Below, in pieces: positions 34,329 through 47,510 of a DNA stretch of 64,000 bases; within the stretch, counting starts at the first letter, position 1; the number at the start of each line of letters is the position of its first letter. Source of the stretch: Cunninghamia lanceolata (Eukaryota; Streptophyta; Pinopsida; Cupressales; Cupressaceae); NCBI GenBank assembly GCA_027924645.1, contig BSBN01000809.1, positions 46,902,001 through 46,966,000 of the forward strand. Direction: 5' to 3'. The translations under genes were made by a program, and so were the position numbers. The notes beneath the pieces were generated by a model. That model was given only the letters and a program-made list of their open reading frames with translations. It was not told the origin of the DNA and searched no databases.

Positions 34329-37300
34329 AGTTGTACAAAATTTCCACACCATCTCAAAATTTCTAATACATGTTTGATTAAGCAGTAGTTATGTTTCGGG
34401 TTGTTCCTCAAGGAGTGTTTCAGTGAAAAGGGATACAGATTCCCCTATTCCAAAAAGGAGTAAAGAGAGTCTTATATTTAAAGTATTAATTCCAGGGGCA
34501 AATAGATTCTATGAAGTTTTAAGTCATGAAGCACACAATCATTAAAAGTCAAGTGTTGCCTACAAATAGAGGTTCGGTCTTCAAATCTAATGCATCGCTT
34601 CTAAATGGATGTACCAGCTTCAAATCAATGGAACGACCTATATGATTCGGGTGCCACCTTTTGAAGATCATTGCATGAGTACTATAATGAAATAAGATAG
34701 TCATTCCCTTAGATCATGCAGCCTCTGAAGTCACAACAACAACAATAAAAGGCTCGACGAGGTAAAAGGAATGTGTGTAGCTTCACTTTATATTGACGGG
34801 CTCCTTTGTATCCAAATGGAAGATATGCATAGGTGGTCTCTATATACCAGGCACCTTTCTAAAGACAAGTTATGAAGTTTTCATAGGAATTAAAGCACTG
34901 TTAGTTGAAAACAAAGTCTCATGGTGCTGTCAGGAATATAAAAGTTCGGCCAGCAAGAGGGTTTGGCCTAGATCAAAAGTGATATCGAAGGTCATGTCTT
35001 CTTCAGAGATGGTCAACGAGTTCTCAACACCCATGAACATCTATCGCTCTGGTATAGATGCTTAGGCTTAGAATGTAGGAAGATTGTGTAGGAGGCAATG
35101 AAACTCACTGGGAAGTTCAATCAGAGAGACTATCTATTCTTCTGCAAGAATCTTGGCCTGCGGGGCTATGAGCATCAAATGAAAGATGTTCATAAGCATT
35201 TTGACAACATTATGAAATAGGTTTTGGAATAGCATGGATGAGAAGCAAATAGATGGCCTCTCAAAATCACACTCAGCCACCAACATAAGGAATGAGAGGT
35301 ACAATTTGTAAAGAATGATGCAATCGTAGAAATGTCACTACAACCAATATCACAGAAGAATGGTCCTGCAAGTAAAGAGAATGATGGCATTCTATCAGCC
35401 AAAGGAATGCTCAACCTCTACATGTCAACATAGCAGCAAGTGCCTTTTACAAATTATGAGCATAACCATGGCACTGACTGAGAAAAGAGAATACATCTTT
35501 GAATATCAACAGACATTAATACAAGGTGAAGCCTCTTTAGGAATGTGGGCATATAAATTGAATCACGCTGCCATCTCCCAATTGTGCCATCACCATATCA
35601 GATAAAGAAGGGATGGCGTCCAAGCAAAAACACAAACCTCAACAGATTTGTGGCACATCCAATTTAGTAAGACTCAAATCAGCTTGTATGAGTAGGGCAC
35701 CATCTAATGACACAAAACCTCAGAAAGCTCAACCATTCAAAGCAACATGGCACACAGCTACTAAGTTAGCATGTACTTATGAGGTAATAGATATACAACC
35801 TTCAAAGAGTCATGACGTGGTTCTAAATTGAGAACCTCTCAGTAAAGAATGGGCGCTATCAAAAGGAGGAGAATCTCCAAGCGTAATGCATAATGGCATT
35901 TAATATGAAGGATCGGTCATTAATAATGGCATTGCAGATATGCTACGCAGCTAGCATCTAATATCAGTGGCATTGCTCGATTCTAAGTAAAGCCATGAAG
36001 AATATGAAGCCTGGCCTAAAAAATGTGGTGCAAGTATAGAGGTATTCCTAGAAGAATCCAATCATCTCAAACTCAGGCGCAGCCATTTAAGAAAGGCACT
36101 ACTCTCATGAAAAGCACAACTAATGAGTTTTGAGGATCGGCTATAGATGGATAAGGAGGCTCGATACATTTGAAGTGTAGGCTCGTTTCAATAAGAAATA
36201 AGTGTGGCGTTTCATGTTGTGGATTCAAATAGTGTAGTGCAACCTCTGACACAGATATACAACCCTTCAAGATTCAAGGCGTCACCTCTCATATAACACC
36301 CCCCATGAAATTGCAGCAGCATATGAAACTCACGCAAGCTAAAAGAAACATACAGAATATGCTACAACAATCATGGTTGCCGTTTCATAGAGACTCCAAA
36401 TACCAGTATCGAAGAGATAGGGTTTCAATGCCCATTGACATAGCCACAATAGATGTAGTTTCAATCTCTCATAATTTTCTCATGAAACCAGCAGAGGCTA
36501 CCAGATGTCAACATGACAGGGATTTGAAAGGAAGAAATGAAATGTTTCTCCAAAGGAGCACCAGTACACCACGTGGAGGCTGCAGAAGGAAGAAAAATGA
36601 ATTCTGTTTCATTTTGTTATAAAATCCATAAAAAGAGTCACGTGAAGTCATATGCTAAGTTATTTAAATAATAAGAATCTTTCATGTGGTGGGCCCCCTC
36701 ATCAGAGATAAATGCTTTATTTAAATATTATCTTCTAAGTCACAGGAGAGTTTTAAATAAAGATTGGAGTTTTTTTAGTTGAGACATATAAACATGTGGG
36801 TTCCTCTAGAAATAAAGTTGAAACATTCTTAAAATATGACTCATATGATTCTTATTTGACTCTCATTTGACTCTATGCTTCACTGGGAGAAAAGAAACAA
36901 ATGCAACATTAATTTCTCACGTATCATTTATTTTCACGAAAGCCATAAAGAGAAGAATAGGAGTTAGTTTTTCTCACGTAGGTCAAGCAATGGAGCCAGA
37001 TGTATATTTCTAGCCATGGAGGAGAAACAAAACAATGGTTCACTGGGAGTTTCAGTTGCCAAAGCCAAAATTAGAGCAGATTTCATGGGATTTTCAAAGA
37101 GATTTTTTGGGCAGTTAGAGATATTTTCTTTGGTTTTTTGGGCTATAAATATATAGGTCCAAGACAGAGTTCTAGATAGTTCTACACACAGAGTTTTTTT
37201 GTGCAAGTCATTTTTGCCTCTGTAAACTTGTTTTCCATTCAAATAAAGAGAAGTGGTGCTTTGTGCAGATCAAAATGTGTTTCTGTTCTTGATTCTTGTT

Positions 37301-37609
37301 TTCTATTTTGGGCCTTTGTTGAATCTAAGTTATAAACTGGGTTATTAATCATGTTGATGCTCCTTGGTTTCCCAGTTAATCATTTAGGGTTTGACACTGC
37401 ATTATTGGTTAGGAAGTGAATCTAGTGCATCACCATAGCAATAGATTAGGCATTTATTTCTATAATCTTGGTTTTTCTTCCCTTTCCAAAACCCCCATTA
37501 AAAAGAAAAGCCAAATTCTATAAAATATGGAGGTCATTCTGAGAGTCATCCCACATTCTTTGAATCTCCCATGTTGGTGCTGAAACTCACGTAATTTTAT
37601 ACAGCAATA
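34329..37609 (+). repeat. E2 left LTR
   Basis: It starts AGTTGTACAAAATTTCC (TG mutated to AG) and ends ..TTTTATACAGCAATA (CA mutated to TA) before the PBS. TATAAATA is at 37144-37151. A length of about 3.3 kb is long for an element with so short an interior. Confidence 0.88.
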
Positions 37610-37610
37610 G

Positions 37611-37632
37611 TTTTTGGCATGCCCAGTGGGAC
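37611..37632 (+). promoter_or_regulatory. E2 primer-binding site
   Basis: TTTTTGGCATGCCC then AGTGGGAC begins one base after the left LTR end. The same site appears on the minus strand at 20019-20040. Confidence 0.7.
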
Positions 37633-37799
37633 TGAAATCAAAGTCTTGGGTCTTTGTTTTCACTGAATCTTTTCCCTATATTTTGTGGTTTTGGTAGTAA
37701 ATCAGAAAAATATCTGCTCATAGGAGCATGAATTTTCCACCAAGTGACTCTACTAGTGATCTTTCCCAGGTCTTTTCTTCTGCAGAACATGGCAGCCCC

Positions 37800-38771
37800 A
37801 ACTATGTGCATCTAAACATTTCTGCAAGAAACTTGCATTTTGTGGCTTGGGATTCAAGCCCTCTTTATATGCAGTAGCAGGGTTAAGTTCCTGAGACAAC
37901 ATGGAAGGCATTGCCTTACTTTCTTAGAGATGGATCAGTTTGTCCTGCAGATCATTTTCAAGATGTGGCCAATTTGTGCACCATTCACAATATCATATCT
38001 GAGAATCATGCCCTTCTGTTGCTGGCATCTTCCCTCAAAGGCAAAGCAAAAGAATGGTACAAAGGATTGCAACCTGGTTCAATCACTAGATGGGACCTGC
38101 TTGGTGACCTCATTTATAATTAGTTCAAAGAGAGGATAGATGTTAGCACTCTCACATAGAACCTCATCACCATCAAGAGACATTCTGTAGAGAGTATGTT
38201 TGATTTCAATTCAAGATTTGATAAGGTATGGAAGAAATTCTTTGTTGGTATCAGGCCATCTCTAGTTTTGACATTCTTGTATTATTTAAAGGATTTAGAC
38301 CCTAAAATATCGGTTATGATCCAAACCTTAGGAGGTGAAACCCTACCCCAATCATATGATCTTGCAATTAGGGCTGAAAACAACCTCATAGAGGCTGGTA
38401 GATTGTCTCCTCTACCTTTAAAACCACTGGTGCCTCATACAAATTACCTATTTCAATCTCTTTCTTGTGGCCAAATTCACACTTATTCTAGTCCACCCAC
38501 CTTCCCTGCTGATTTGCCAAATCATAAGGAGATGATGGAGGTAAAAGAACTCATAAAATCCTTCACCCATGAGCTAAATGAGTTAAAATGTCAAAGCATG
38601 TACCATGTTGATCCATATTTCAGGCCCCAAAATCTTTATGAACAGCAATATCAATATGGTCAATTTATGGAAGAGATTCTCCCTCAAGCACATAACAGAC
38701 CCCATTATTTTGAAAATTGTGCTTTACAAGCATTAGTAGCTACAAATCATTCGATAGAGGTTATAGATTAG
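37800..38771 (+). pseudogene. E2 gag, nearly complete but broken
   Basis: The capsid reads FLRDGSVCPADHFQDV (about 37918), SLKGKAKEWYKGLQPGSI (about 38031) and then, after stops near 38120 and 38160, a long open frame 38196-38771 (191 codons). That frame contains FDFNSRFDKVWKKFF, GGETLPQSYDLAIRAE, a Pro-rich linker and LPNHKEMMEVKELIKSF. The AKEWYKGL and F-x-x-x-F blocks are the Retrotrans_gag signature. I see no CCHC zinc knuckle at the C-terminus. The same domains occur in the minus-strand copy at 16.4-17.3 kb. Confidence 0.8.
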
Positions 38772-38801
38772 GATCTTTGTCATTTCGATATTAAAGAAAG
38801 T

Positions 38802-39872
38802 TTGAGTCTCAAAAATCAAAATATAAGCAAGAAGGTGACCCATATCTATTCAGTGTGTCCCTATGATCTTAATCATCAAGCACATGTGGCAAGGTTTGAT
38901 TCAAAACTTTACTTAAGTAATGAAGGAGATTTAGAGGATGCCTATGAATTGCCTCTTCTAGAAGATGAAAAGTACTTCAAGAGGGGCTTTGAAGCTGAAA
39001 AGTATTGGGTCAAGACTGATTCTGCATCTGTATCTCATCTTGAGGAAGAAGGTGTAAAGGAAATTTCTAAATCTACAAATACAGAGTGTTTTTATTTTTT
39101 TAATTATTTTTCACATCTTGAAATAATTAACATAGAGATGCAGGAACAACATGAAGAGTACAATGATGATTTATTCACTTTTGCAACAAGTGTATCAGCT
39201 ACTTGATGAGAAAGATCCTACAATTGAGCAACTGGATGGTTGTTTTACAAAGCCTCCTATAGCAGATCGTAAAGAAGATTGTGAAGAAGAAGCAGATGCA
39301 AGAACGGATATGTTTTCTATTTTTGAAAATGGATATTTTCTTCTTCTTAATGAGACTCATAGCTACAAGATAATATGGTCTCAAGAGACATTTGCAAAAG
39401 TAAAGAGTCACACACTAAGTCACATTATACACCCTTCTTCTTGCAAGAAGAAATCCCAATTAGATTCAAGACCATTATTGGAAGCTCTATCACCTGCACA
39501 CCTATTTTTGATGTTGTCTTGAGTCATGATCATGTTGAGGAATCTGCAAAAAAGATCACTGATGGAGTTATGTTAATAGAATCCTTTATATGCAAGCAGA
39601 GAAATGAGCTCCAACAATTGGTATTCCCTTCCCGCCCTCCGTTGAAGCAAGAGCAGCATGCAAATCACTCTGAATGGTCTTTCAATGTTGAAAGAGGGTC
39701 TCCTAAAAGAAGAAAGGTGAAAAGGTACAAGTTCTTGCTTTATTTCTTTGTGCAGTTTGTTTGGTCTATCGTTAGTTCATTATGGATCAAATGGGGAAGA
39801 ATAATCAGATCCGGAAGTTATTTCTCCATTCCTGTGAATGGGCATGTTCCCATGCATCTCACATGTCAGTAA
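38802..39872 (+). pseudogene. E2 post-gag ORF region of unknown function
   Basis: Three overlapping frames (38802-39206, 39151-39522, 39375-39872) cover the rest of the interior. The products are acidic then basic: an EEGVKEIS stretch in the first and a GSPKRRKVKRYK basic cluster near the end of the last, followed by a hydrophobic FLLYFFVQFVWSIV segment that could span a membrane. No enzyme motif is present. These look like pieces of one frame split by small indels, in the place where pol would be expected. A second copy would show whether the frame is conserved. Confidence 0.45.
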
Positions 39873-40087
39873 TTTAGTCTCAGAGGTTTAGTAGTGTTAC
39901 AACTTCAGCTTCAATGCATTTTTCTAGGTAGCTTGTATCAATCTGGTGCCACAAATGTTGGTTAGTCTTATGGATGTTTCAGTTTTGGCTTAATTGACTC
40001 TATGCCTTGGATAAGGCTGGCCTATGAAACCAGAGATTCTAGAGTTCTTAATGAGCAAGCTCACTTACCCAGCTAGTCGCCAAGAAC

Positions 40088-43000
40088 TGTTGTGCAAATT
40101 TTGCACACCATCTCAAAATTTTCTAATACATGTTTGATTAAGCAATAGTTCTGTTTCAGGTTGTTCCTCAGAGAGTGTTCATTGAAAAGGGATACAAATT
40201 CCCCTATTCCAAAATGGAGTCAAGAGAGTCTTATATTTAAGGTATTAATTCTAGGGCCAAATAGATTGTATGAAGTTTTGAGTCATGAAGCACACAATCA
40301 TTAAAAGTCGAGTGTTGCCTACAAACAGAGGTCTTGTCTTCAAATCTAAGGCACCCCTTCGAAATGGATGTGCCAACTTCAAATCAATGGAATGACCTAT
40401 ATGATTTAGGTGCCACCTTATGAAGATCATTGCATGAACACTACAATGAAATAAGGCAGTCATTCCCTTAGATCATGCAACCTCTAAAGTCACAATAGTA
40501 GCAATAAAAGGCTCAGTCAGGTAAAAGGAATGTGTGTAGCTTCACTTTATATTGATGAGCTCCTTTGTATCTGGATGGAAGATATGGACAAGTGGTCTCT
40601 ATATACCAAGTGCCTTTCTAAAGACAAGTTATGAAGTTTTTGCAGGCATTGAAGCACTGCCAGTTGAAAACAAAGTCTCATGGTATTGTTAGGAATATCA
40701 AAGTTTGGCCAGCAAGAGGGTTCGGCCTAGATCAAAAGTGCTATCAGAGGTCATGTCTTCTTCAGAGATGGTCAAGGAGTTCTCAACACCCATGAACATC
40801 TATCGCTCTGGTAGAGATGCTCAGGATTAGAGTGCAAGAAGATTGTGTAGGAGGCAATGAAACTCACTGGGAAGTTCAATCGGAGAGACTATATATTATT
40901 CTGCAAGAATCTTAGCCTATGAGGCTATGAGTGTTAGATGAAAGATGTTCACAAGCATTTTGACAACATTATGAAAAATGTTTTGGAATAGCATGGACGA
41001 GTAGCAAATAGATGGCCTCTCAAAATCACACTCAACCACCAACATAAGGAATGAGAGGTGCAATTTGTAAAGAATAATGCAATCCTAGAAACTTCACTAT
41101 AGCCAATATCACAGAAGAATGGTGCTGTAAGTAAAGAGAATGATGACATTCTATCAGCCAAAGGAATGTTCAACCTCTACATGTCAACATAGCAGCAAGT
41201 GCATTTTGCAAATTATGAGCATAACCATGGCGCTAACTGAGAAAAGAGAATACATCTTCAAATATCAATAGACATTAATACAAGGTGGAGCCTCTTTAGG
41301 AAGGCAGGAATACAAATCCAATCACACTGCCATCTCCCAATTGTGTCATTGCCATATCGGATAAAGAAGTGATGGTGTCCAAGCAAAAACCCAAACCTCA
41401 ACAGATTTGGGGAACATCCAATTTAGTAAGACTCATATCAGCTTGTATGAGTAGGGCACCATCGAATAACACAAAACCTCACAAAGCTCAACCATTCAAA
41501 GCAACATGGCATGCAACTACTAAGTTAGCATGTAGTTATGAGGTAATAGATATACATCCATCAAAGAGGCATGACGTGGTTTGAAGTTGAGAACCTCTCA
41601 ATAAAGAATGGGTGCTATCAAAAGGAGGAGCAGCTCCAAGCATAATGCATAATGGCATTCAATATGAAGGATTAGTCATTAATAATGGCATTGGAGATAT
41701 GCTACACAGCCAGCATCTAATAACAGTGGCACTGCTCGATTCTAAGTAAAGCCACAAAGAATATGAAGCTCAGCATAACAAATGTGGTGCAAGTCTAGAG
41801 GTATTCCTAGAAGAATCCAAGCGTCCCAAACTTAGGTGTAGCCATTTAAGAAAGGCACTACTCTCATGAAAAGCAAAACTAATGCACTTTGAGGATCGGC
41901 TACAGATAAATAAGGAGGCTCGATACATTTGAAGCGTAGGCACATTTCAATAAGAAATAAGTATGGCATTTCATATTGTGGATTCAAATAGTGTAGTGCA
42001 GCCTCTGACACAGATATACAACCCTTCAAGATTCAAGGCATCACCTCTCGTATAACACCCCCCATGAAATTGCAATAGCATATGAAACTCACGTAAGCTA
42101 AAAGAACCATATAGAATATGCTACAACAATCATGGCTACCATTTCATAAAGACTCCAAATACCAATAACGAAGAGATAGGGTTTCAATGCCTAGTTACAC
42201 AGCCACCATAGACGTAGGTTCAATCTCTCATAAGTTGCTCAAGAAACTAGCGGAGGCTGCCAGATGTTAACATGGTGGGCATGTGAAAGGTAGAAATGAA
42301 ATGTTTCTCCAAAGGAGTGCCGGTACACCACGTGGAGGTTGCGGAAGGAAGAAAAATGAATTCTATTTCATTTTTCTATAAAATGCATAAAAAGAGCCAC
42401 ATGAAGTCATATGCTGAGTTATTTAAATAATAAGAGTCTTTCATGTGGTGGGCCCCCTCATTAGAGATAAATGCTTTATTTAAATATTATCTTCTAAGTC
42501 ACGGGAGAGTTTTAAACAAAGATTGGAGTTTTTTTAGTTGAGACATATAAACATGTGGGTTCCTCCAGCAATAAAGTTGAAGCCTTATTAAAATATGACT
42601 CATATGATTGTTATTTGACTCTCATTTGACTCTATGCTTCACGAGGAGAAAAAGAAACAAATGCAACCCTAATTTCTCACGCATCATTTATTTTCATGGC
42701 AGCCACAAAGAGAAGGGTGAGAGTTAGTTTTTCTCATGCAGGTCAGGCAATGGAGGTAGATGCATTTTTCCAGCCATGGTGGAGAAACAGAACAACAATT
42801 TACTGGGAATTTCAGTTGCCAGATCCAAAATTAGAGCCAAATTTCATGGGATTTTCAAAGAGATTTTCTAGGTAGTTAGAGATATTTTCTTTATTTTTTG
42901 GGCTATAAATATATAGGTTCGAGACAGAGTTCTAGACAGTTCTACACACAAAGTTTTTTTGAGCAGCAAACATAGAGATATTTTTTCTTTTTGCCTCAGC

Positions 43001-43445
43001 AGTATGCTTCACATGAGGATTGTAACATTTTATTTTGTGCAAGTTATTTTTGCCTCTGTAAATTTGTTTTCCATTTAAATAAAGAGAAGTGGTGCTTTGT
43101 GTAGATCAAAATGTGTTTTTGTTCTTGCTTCTTGTTTTCTATTTTGGGCTTTTGTTGAATTTGAGTTATAAATTGGGTTATTAATCATGTTGATGCTCCT
43201 TGGTTTCCTAGTTAATCATTTAGGGTTTGACACTGTGCTACTAGTTAGGAAGTGAATCTGGCGCATCGCCATAGCAGTAGATTAGGCATTTATTTCTATA
43301 ATCTTGTTTTTTCTTCCCTTTCCAAAACCCTAATTAAAAAGAAGAGCTAGCTTCAATAAAATCTCGAGGTCATTCTGAGAGTCATCCCACATTCTCTAAA
43401 TCTCCCATATTGGTGCTGAAACTTGTGCAATTTTATACATCGACA
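40088..43445 (+). repeat. E2 right LTR
   Basis: It starts TGTTGTGCAAATTTTGC and ends ..TTTTATACATCGACA, retaining the canonical TG and CA. TATAAATA is at 42904-42911. It contains a segment (about 42961-43040) absent from the left copy, which accounts for most of the length difference. Confidence 0.88.
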
Positions 43446-44471
43446 CTTAACTCTTCTTGCCACCTTTTTCTAAAGGTTGTGATTCCCTTTTTCCATTACT
43501 TCTGCCCTACGCCGAAGTAACTACCCAATTTCCTATTAAGTCTCCCAAAAGGAGCATGCAAAAATAATTACGTTCTCCATTACGCAAGCCCACTCCTACA
43601 CTCAACTACAAGATTTCTGATCTCTACACATTTCGTAAAGCATGGAGTTGTGCCCACTATATGAGTGAAGTGGATTGTAATAGCTGACACTTATCATTAT
43701 ATGATAAGGTCTCAAGACTAAAACATACAACTTCACTTACACATAATATATATTAATAAACAAATATTAAATAAATATAACCTATACTAACACAATGATA
43801 GCAACACCACAAGTATGGATGTATGAAAATAATCATGCATCAAAACCAAGTATGCAGTTGAGGTTTTTCTCCCCCCTCACAACCTTGTGCAAATGTTAAT
43901 ATAATTAAATCATTACTCACAGAAAATAGAAATATATATATCAGAAAATGGTTAAACGCTAAACATCAATAATATTACATGAACATCTCTAAACCATATC
44001 AGACAAAGTTTGACAGTAGAAAACCTTTCTTTAACGACAAAGTGACAATGGTCAAGTTGAGATTGACTTAAACAAGGAGAGTTAACTACTACTTACCCCA
44101 TCTCAAGAAGTTTCACTAAATATACGACACAGAACTCGAATGAAAAAACCTATCCCTTTCCAAACATCTATTCCCTTCTCTTCGATGATGCTCTCCTTCT
44201 TTTCTCAGAGGTGGAAATCTATTTCCTGGTTACAACTCACAGTCCCACAAACTATGATTAGTGTATCATCAGTAAATCCTTATACATCATAGTTAAACAA
44301 TCTCAATAGCATTTAATCTCATGTCAAATTCTATGCATTTAATCATAAGTCATAAATTCACTGATTTATCTTGACATTTTCACTAAGCATCACATAATTA
44401 ATCCATGATAACTTATCCACTAATTACATGAAATTAAAAGTAAAGCATAGTCAAAGTTTGGGGATGTAACA

Positions 44472-44930
44472 AAAAACCTACAAATTTTCACTGATCCTTT
44501 TTCTAAACATAACAACATGGTGGAAAAAAATACAATAGAGATTGTAGATGATTATCTCAACTATGATGAAATAATTGGCATGATAGAAATAGATAATATG
44601 GTAAATGAAGATCTACCTTGCCCATGAGGAAAATGTATCTACACAAAGGTTCCTCCTCTATTATCCCTTTATGGATTGGGAGATAACAAAAATGCACAAG
44701 ATACGCAAATAGAGCAGCCTACATGTAATCACTTGAAGGAAGAGAAAGTTGTGATGATGAAAAGCATCACATTTCATCGTGAAAGGCTCATTCATCAAGC
44801 AAAGCAAAATAAGAAATAAAAAGAAAGGAAAAGAGCAATGCATGAATCACTCATGGAAAAAGGTAATGATTCTCCTCCCCGCAAGCATCAGAAGATTTCA
44901 AGCATACAAGGTCTTGAGAAACAAGCAACG
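44472..44930 (+). pseudogene. E1 internal fragment between nested insertions
   Basis: E1 sequence resumes with NLQIFTDPFSKHN (about 44477-44515), then an acidic stretch IEIVDDYLNYDE. It ends at the E3 insertion point with ..LEKQA (44910-44930). It continues after E3 at 56523. No catalytic motif is seen. Confidence 0.5.
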
Positions 44931-47325
44931 TGTTGACAGTAAAAATTAAAAATTTTTACTATCTTCTCACTTCACCATATTTGAGCAAATCCTAAAAACA
45001 TCCCAAAACCATAGTAAAAAATTGATATATCCCACAAGATATCCATGGCTAAGCAATGCAAAATTACTTAAATATCAATCTATCGGCAAGACTTTGTATT
45101 GTTTATACCGATACATGAGGAGTCAATGAAAATAAGCATCGATGTGAAAATAGAGATCAGAAAGATATTTATAGAAGTCACCGATGGAAGAAGTAATACC
45201 AATGGCCTTTCATCGATAAGAGAACCAAGTAGTCACACCGATCGATATGACTAATAATCATCGGATGGTCCTTTAAAAGCTACCCCGATGGTATATATCA
45301 TACCGATGAAGTATTTTGACAAGAGTCTTACCGAACATCTGACGGGGGCAAGGAAACAATAACCATTGGCAAGAAATGAACCATCGGGATGAAAAGCAAA
45401 TAAGTCTCTGATACTCCAATGTCTTGGTGAAATAATAAAAGGAACTTTTGGTGTGAGTCACAACGATGCACATATCTATCAGAGTAACTTAACATATCGA
45501 GACGAACAATTATGTCTTGCCAACTCACAAGTCATGGCGATTAAAGGGTGTCGGTGACACTTTGATAGACTCTCTCTGATAAGGAATGTAAAATGGCCAT
45601 CGGGGAGATAATTGTGATTAGGTTATCCTTTAAAAATTACCCCGATGGTATATCTCATTCTAATGGAAATAAAGTCATACCCGTTGATAAGAAGTTTTAA
45701 CTATATCAATAAGATATTAACATAGTCATTCTGATCCAAAGTAAAGAAGATTATCGGTAAGACGACGAAGCTCGGGGAAACATAAAAATGTTATTCCAAT
45801 AGTATTGATTACCCCGATAACAAATTGTTGTCGGTAAGATTCTTAGCGATAGTCATATTGGTAAGACTCACTATATCGGAGGGAAATCTAAACCACACGA
45901 TGATGAAGCAAGTCATGCCGATGGTCGCACTCATTTAGATATGATTCAAAATAGCATCGGGGACATGTTGTGGAAGTCACTCCGATGAAAAGTGTAAAGG
46001 GAAGGTTGTTGGGGAGATAACCATGATCGGGTGACTTGAAATAAGTCACTCTGATCACATATCTTATTCCAATAGAGGTACATTCAATGAGACTCTCTCA
46101 AATGGTCATGTCGGTGACACTTGATAGATCGGGATAACATGATATTTTCACATCGATGGTTTAACTCAAGCCGATGGCAAGGTGAACAATTACGCCCACA
46201 TGAAGTCTAATTAAATATTTAATTTGCCAATGGCAATTAATTAAATATTTTATTTTACCAATTAAAAAGTTGTACCAAAAGATGCACCGGAATGTAAAGG
46301 GTTATGACCCTAAGATTGAAAGATATATATGAATGTACAAACCTAGCAAAAAGGGGGGAGGAAGAAGAACATCAATCAGCAGTAGGATATATACAGATAT
46401 ATAATCTACAATGTTTCAAGAAGACTATGTTGCATATTTTATTTGAAGAAGTAGATTGAAGTTCTCTGATTCAGTGGTTCTATCTTGGTATCAATTGTTT
46501 GTTAAAGTTACTCAATTGTGTGGTTGTCTCCAATTCTGTATTTCTTTGTTATTCAGATTAATATATCAAGCATATATTTAATTTGTCAATACACATTTGT
46601 TGTATCTGTGTGATTGAATAAATTGGTTTCCATTTGAGGAATTAAAATCCTTCTGATCAATCATGGTAACCTAGGAGTATTAGTTTGGATTACTAAGTAT
46701 AGCCATATAATTAGGATTGCCATTCTATCTCCATATTGATATTATCAGTCATCTCTTGCGTATTTCACTCAATTGGTTCCTTCAAGAAAGGATTAAATTG
46801 CCTTCTGGTGAATAACAAGAAATTAGATCATATTGGTTGGATTATTTAAGAAGAGTCTGTCGATCATCTCCCTGCATGTTTATACAAGTTATAAACTAGA
46901 ATTGTGCCAAACAATTAGAATTATTACCATTAGGAAACCACTAGTCCTAGTCCTTCAATTGACTCTATTACCCAACAAGGCACTGGTCCTATTTAAACTC
47001 ATTATTTAAATCCTTTTTACCTTGATATTGCTTATACAATTTCTACCAATCACTCATTTGGCATTAGATACAGAATTAGTTAGAAAGCTTTTCATCTATC
47101 CTACATCCTTTGCCATTGTAGATAGATTTAATTAGTCCATACATTCACATTCAGTCTACTTTAATTTTCTAAGGTTCACCTGCCTAGGTGTAGCAGGACC
47201 TGAAGCGTAGGAAATCATCAAACCTTGAAGGTTGATTTCGTCAAGTTAGTTCAAAAATGTTGCAAATCTAAACATAGAGCTTGGCATCCTCTTAGGATTG
47301 GCAACCTACATTTTGAGACCTAAGA
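44931..47325 (+). repeat. E3 left LTR
   Basis: It starts TGTTGACAGTAAAAATT and ends ..TTTTGAGACCTAAGA (CA mutated to GA). The first 1.3 kb is packed with CCGAT/ATCGG words on both strands. Confidence 0.88.
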
Positions 47326-47330
47326 AATTA

Positions 47331-47347
47331 GCGACTCTACTGGGGAC
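47331..47347 (+). promoter_or_regulatory. E3 primer-binding site
   Basis: GCGACTCTACTGGGGAC lies five bases after the LTR end. It differs from the sites of E1 and E2, so E3 uses another primer tRNA. Confidence 0.6.
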
Positions 47348-47510
47348 CTAAATAAAAGACCTTAGAAGAAAAATATTCTTTTCATAGAGTCATTTGGTAA
47401 CTCTGCTCACAACAAGAACCTAGAAAGATAAAATTACAAACCTTTCCTATTTACAAAAATAGGTGGCGAATCTAGTGATTGTTTATACACAAAACTAATA
47501 CTAAATGGAT

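Larger units (their letters stand above)
34329..43445 (+). mobile_element. E2: gag-only LTR retrotransposon (TR-GAG-like), 9.1 kb
   Basis: Two long LTRs (34329-37609 and 40088-43445) flank only 2.5 kb of internal sequence. The target duplication CTTAA is present at 34324-34328 and 43446-43450. The internal part has a PBS, gag and a post-gag ORF region but no protease, RT, RNase H or integrase. Such terminal-repeat elements carrying only gag are known in plants as non-autonomous retrotransposons. By eye the LTRs are about 90% identical. A second, older copy lies on the minus strand at 16.4-20.3 kb. Confidence 0.87.
32059..44471 (-). repeat. Putative minus-strand LTR insert carrying E2
   Basis: Between E1 gag (ending about 32058) and E1 sequence resuming at about 44472 there are about 3.3 kb of non-E1 sequence once E2 is removed. 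Read on the minus strand it would start TGTTACATCCCC at 44471, a common Ty3/gypsy LTR start, and end ..TGTAAAACCA at 32059. No coding domain is visible. The flanks do not give a clean 5-bp duplication; instead about 20 bases on each side look loosely alike. The boundaries are therefore tentative. Confidence 0.4.
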
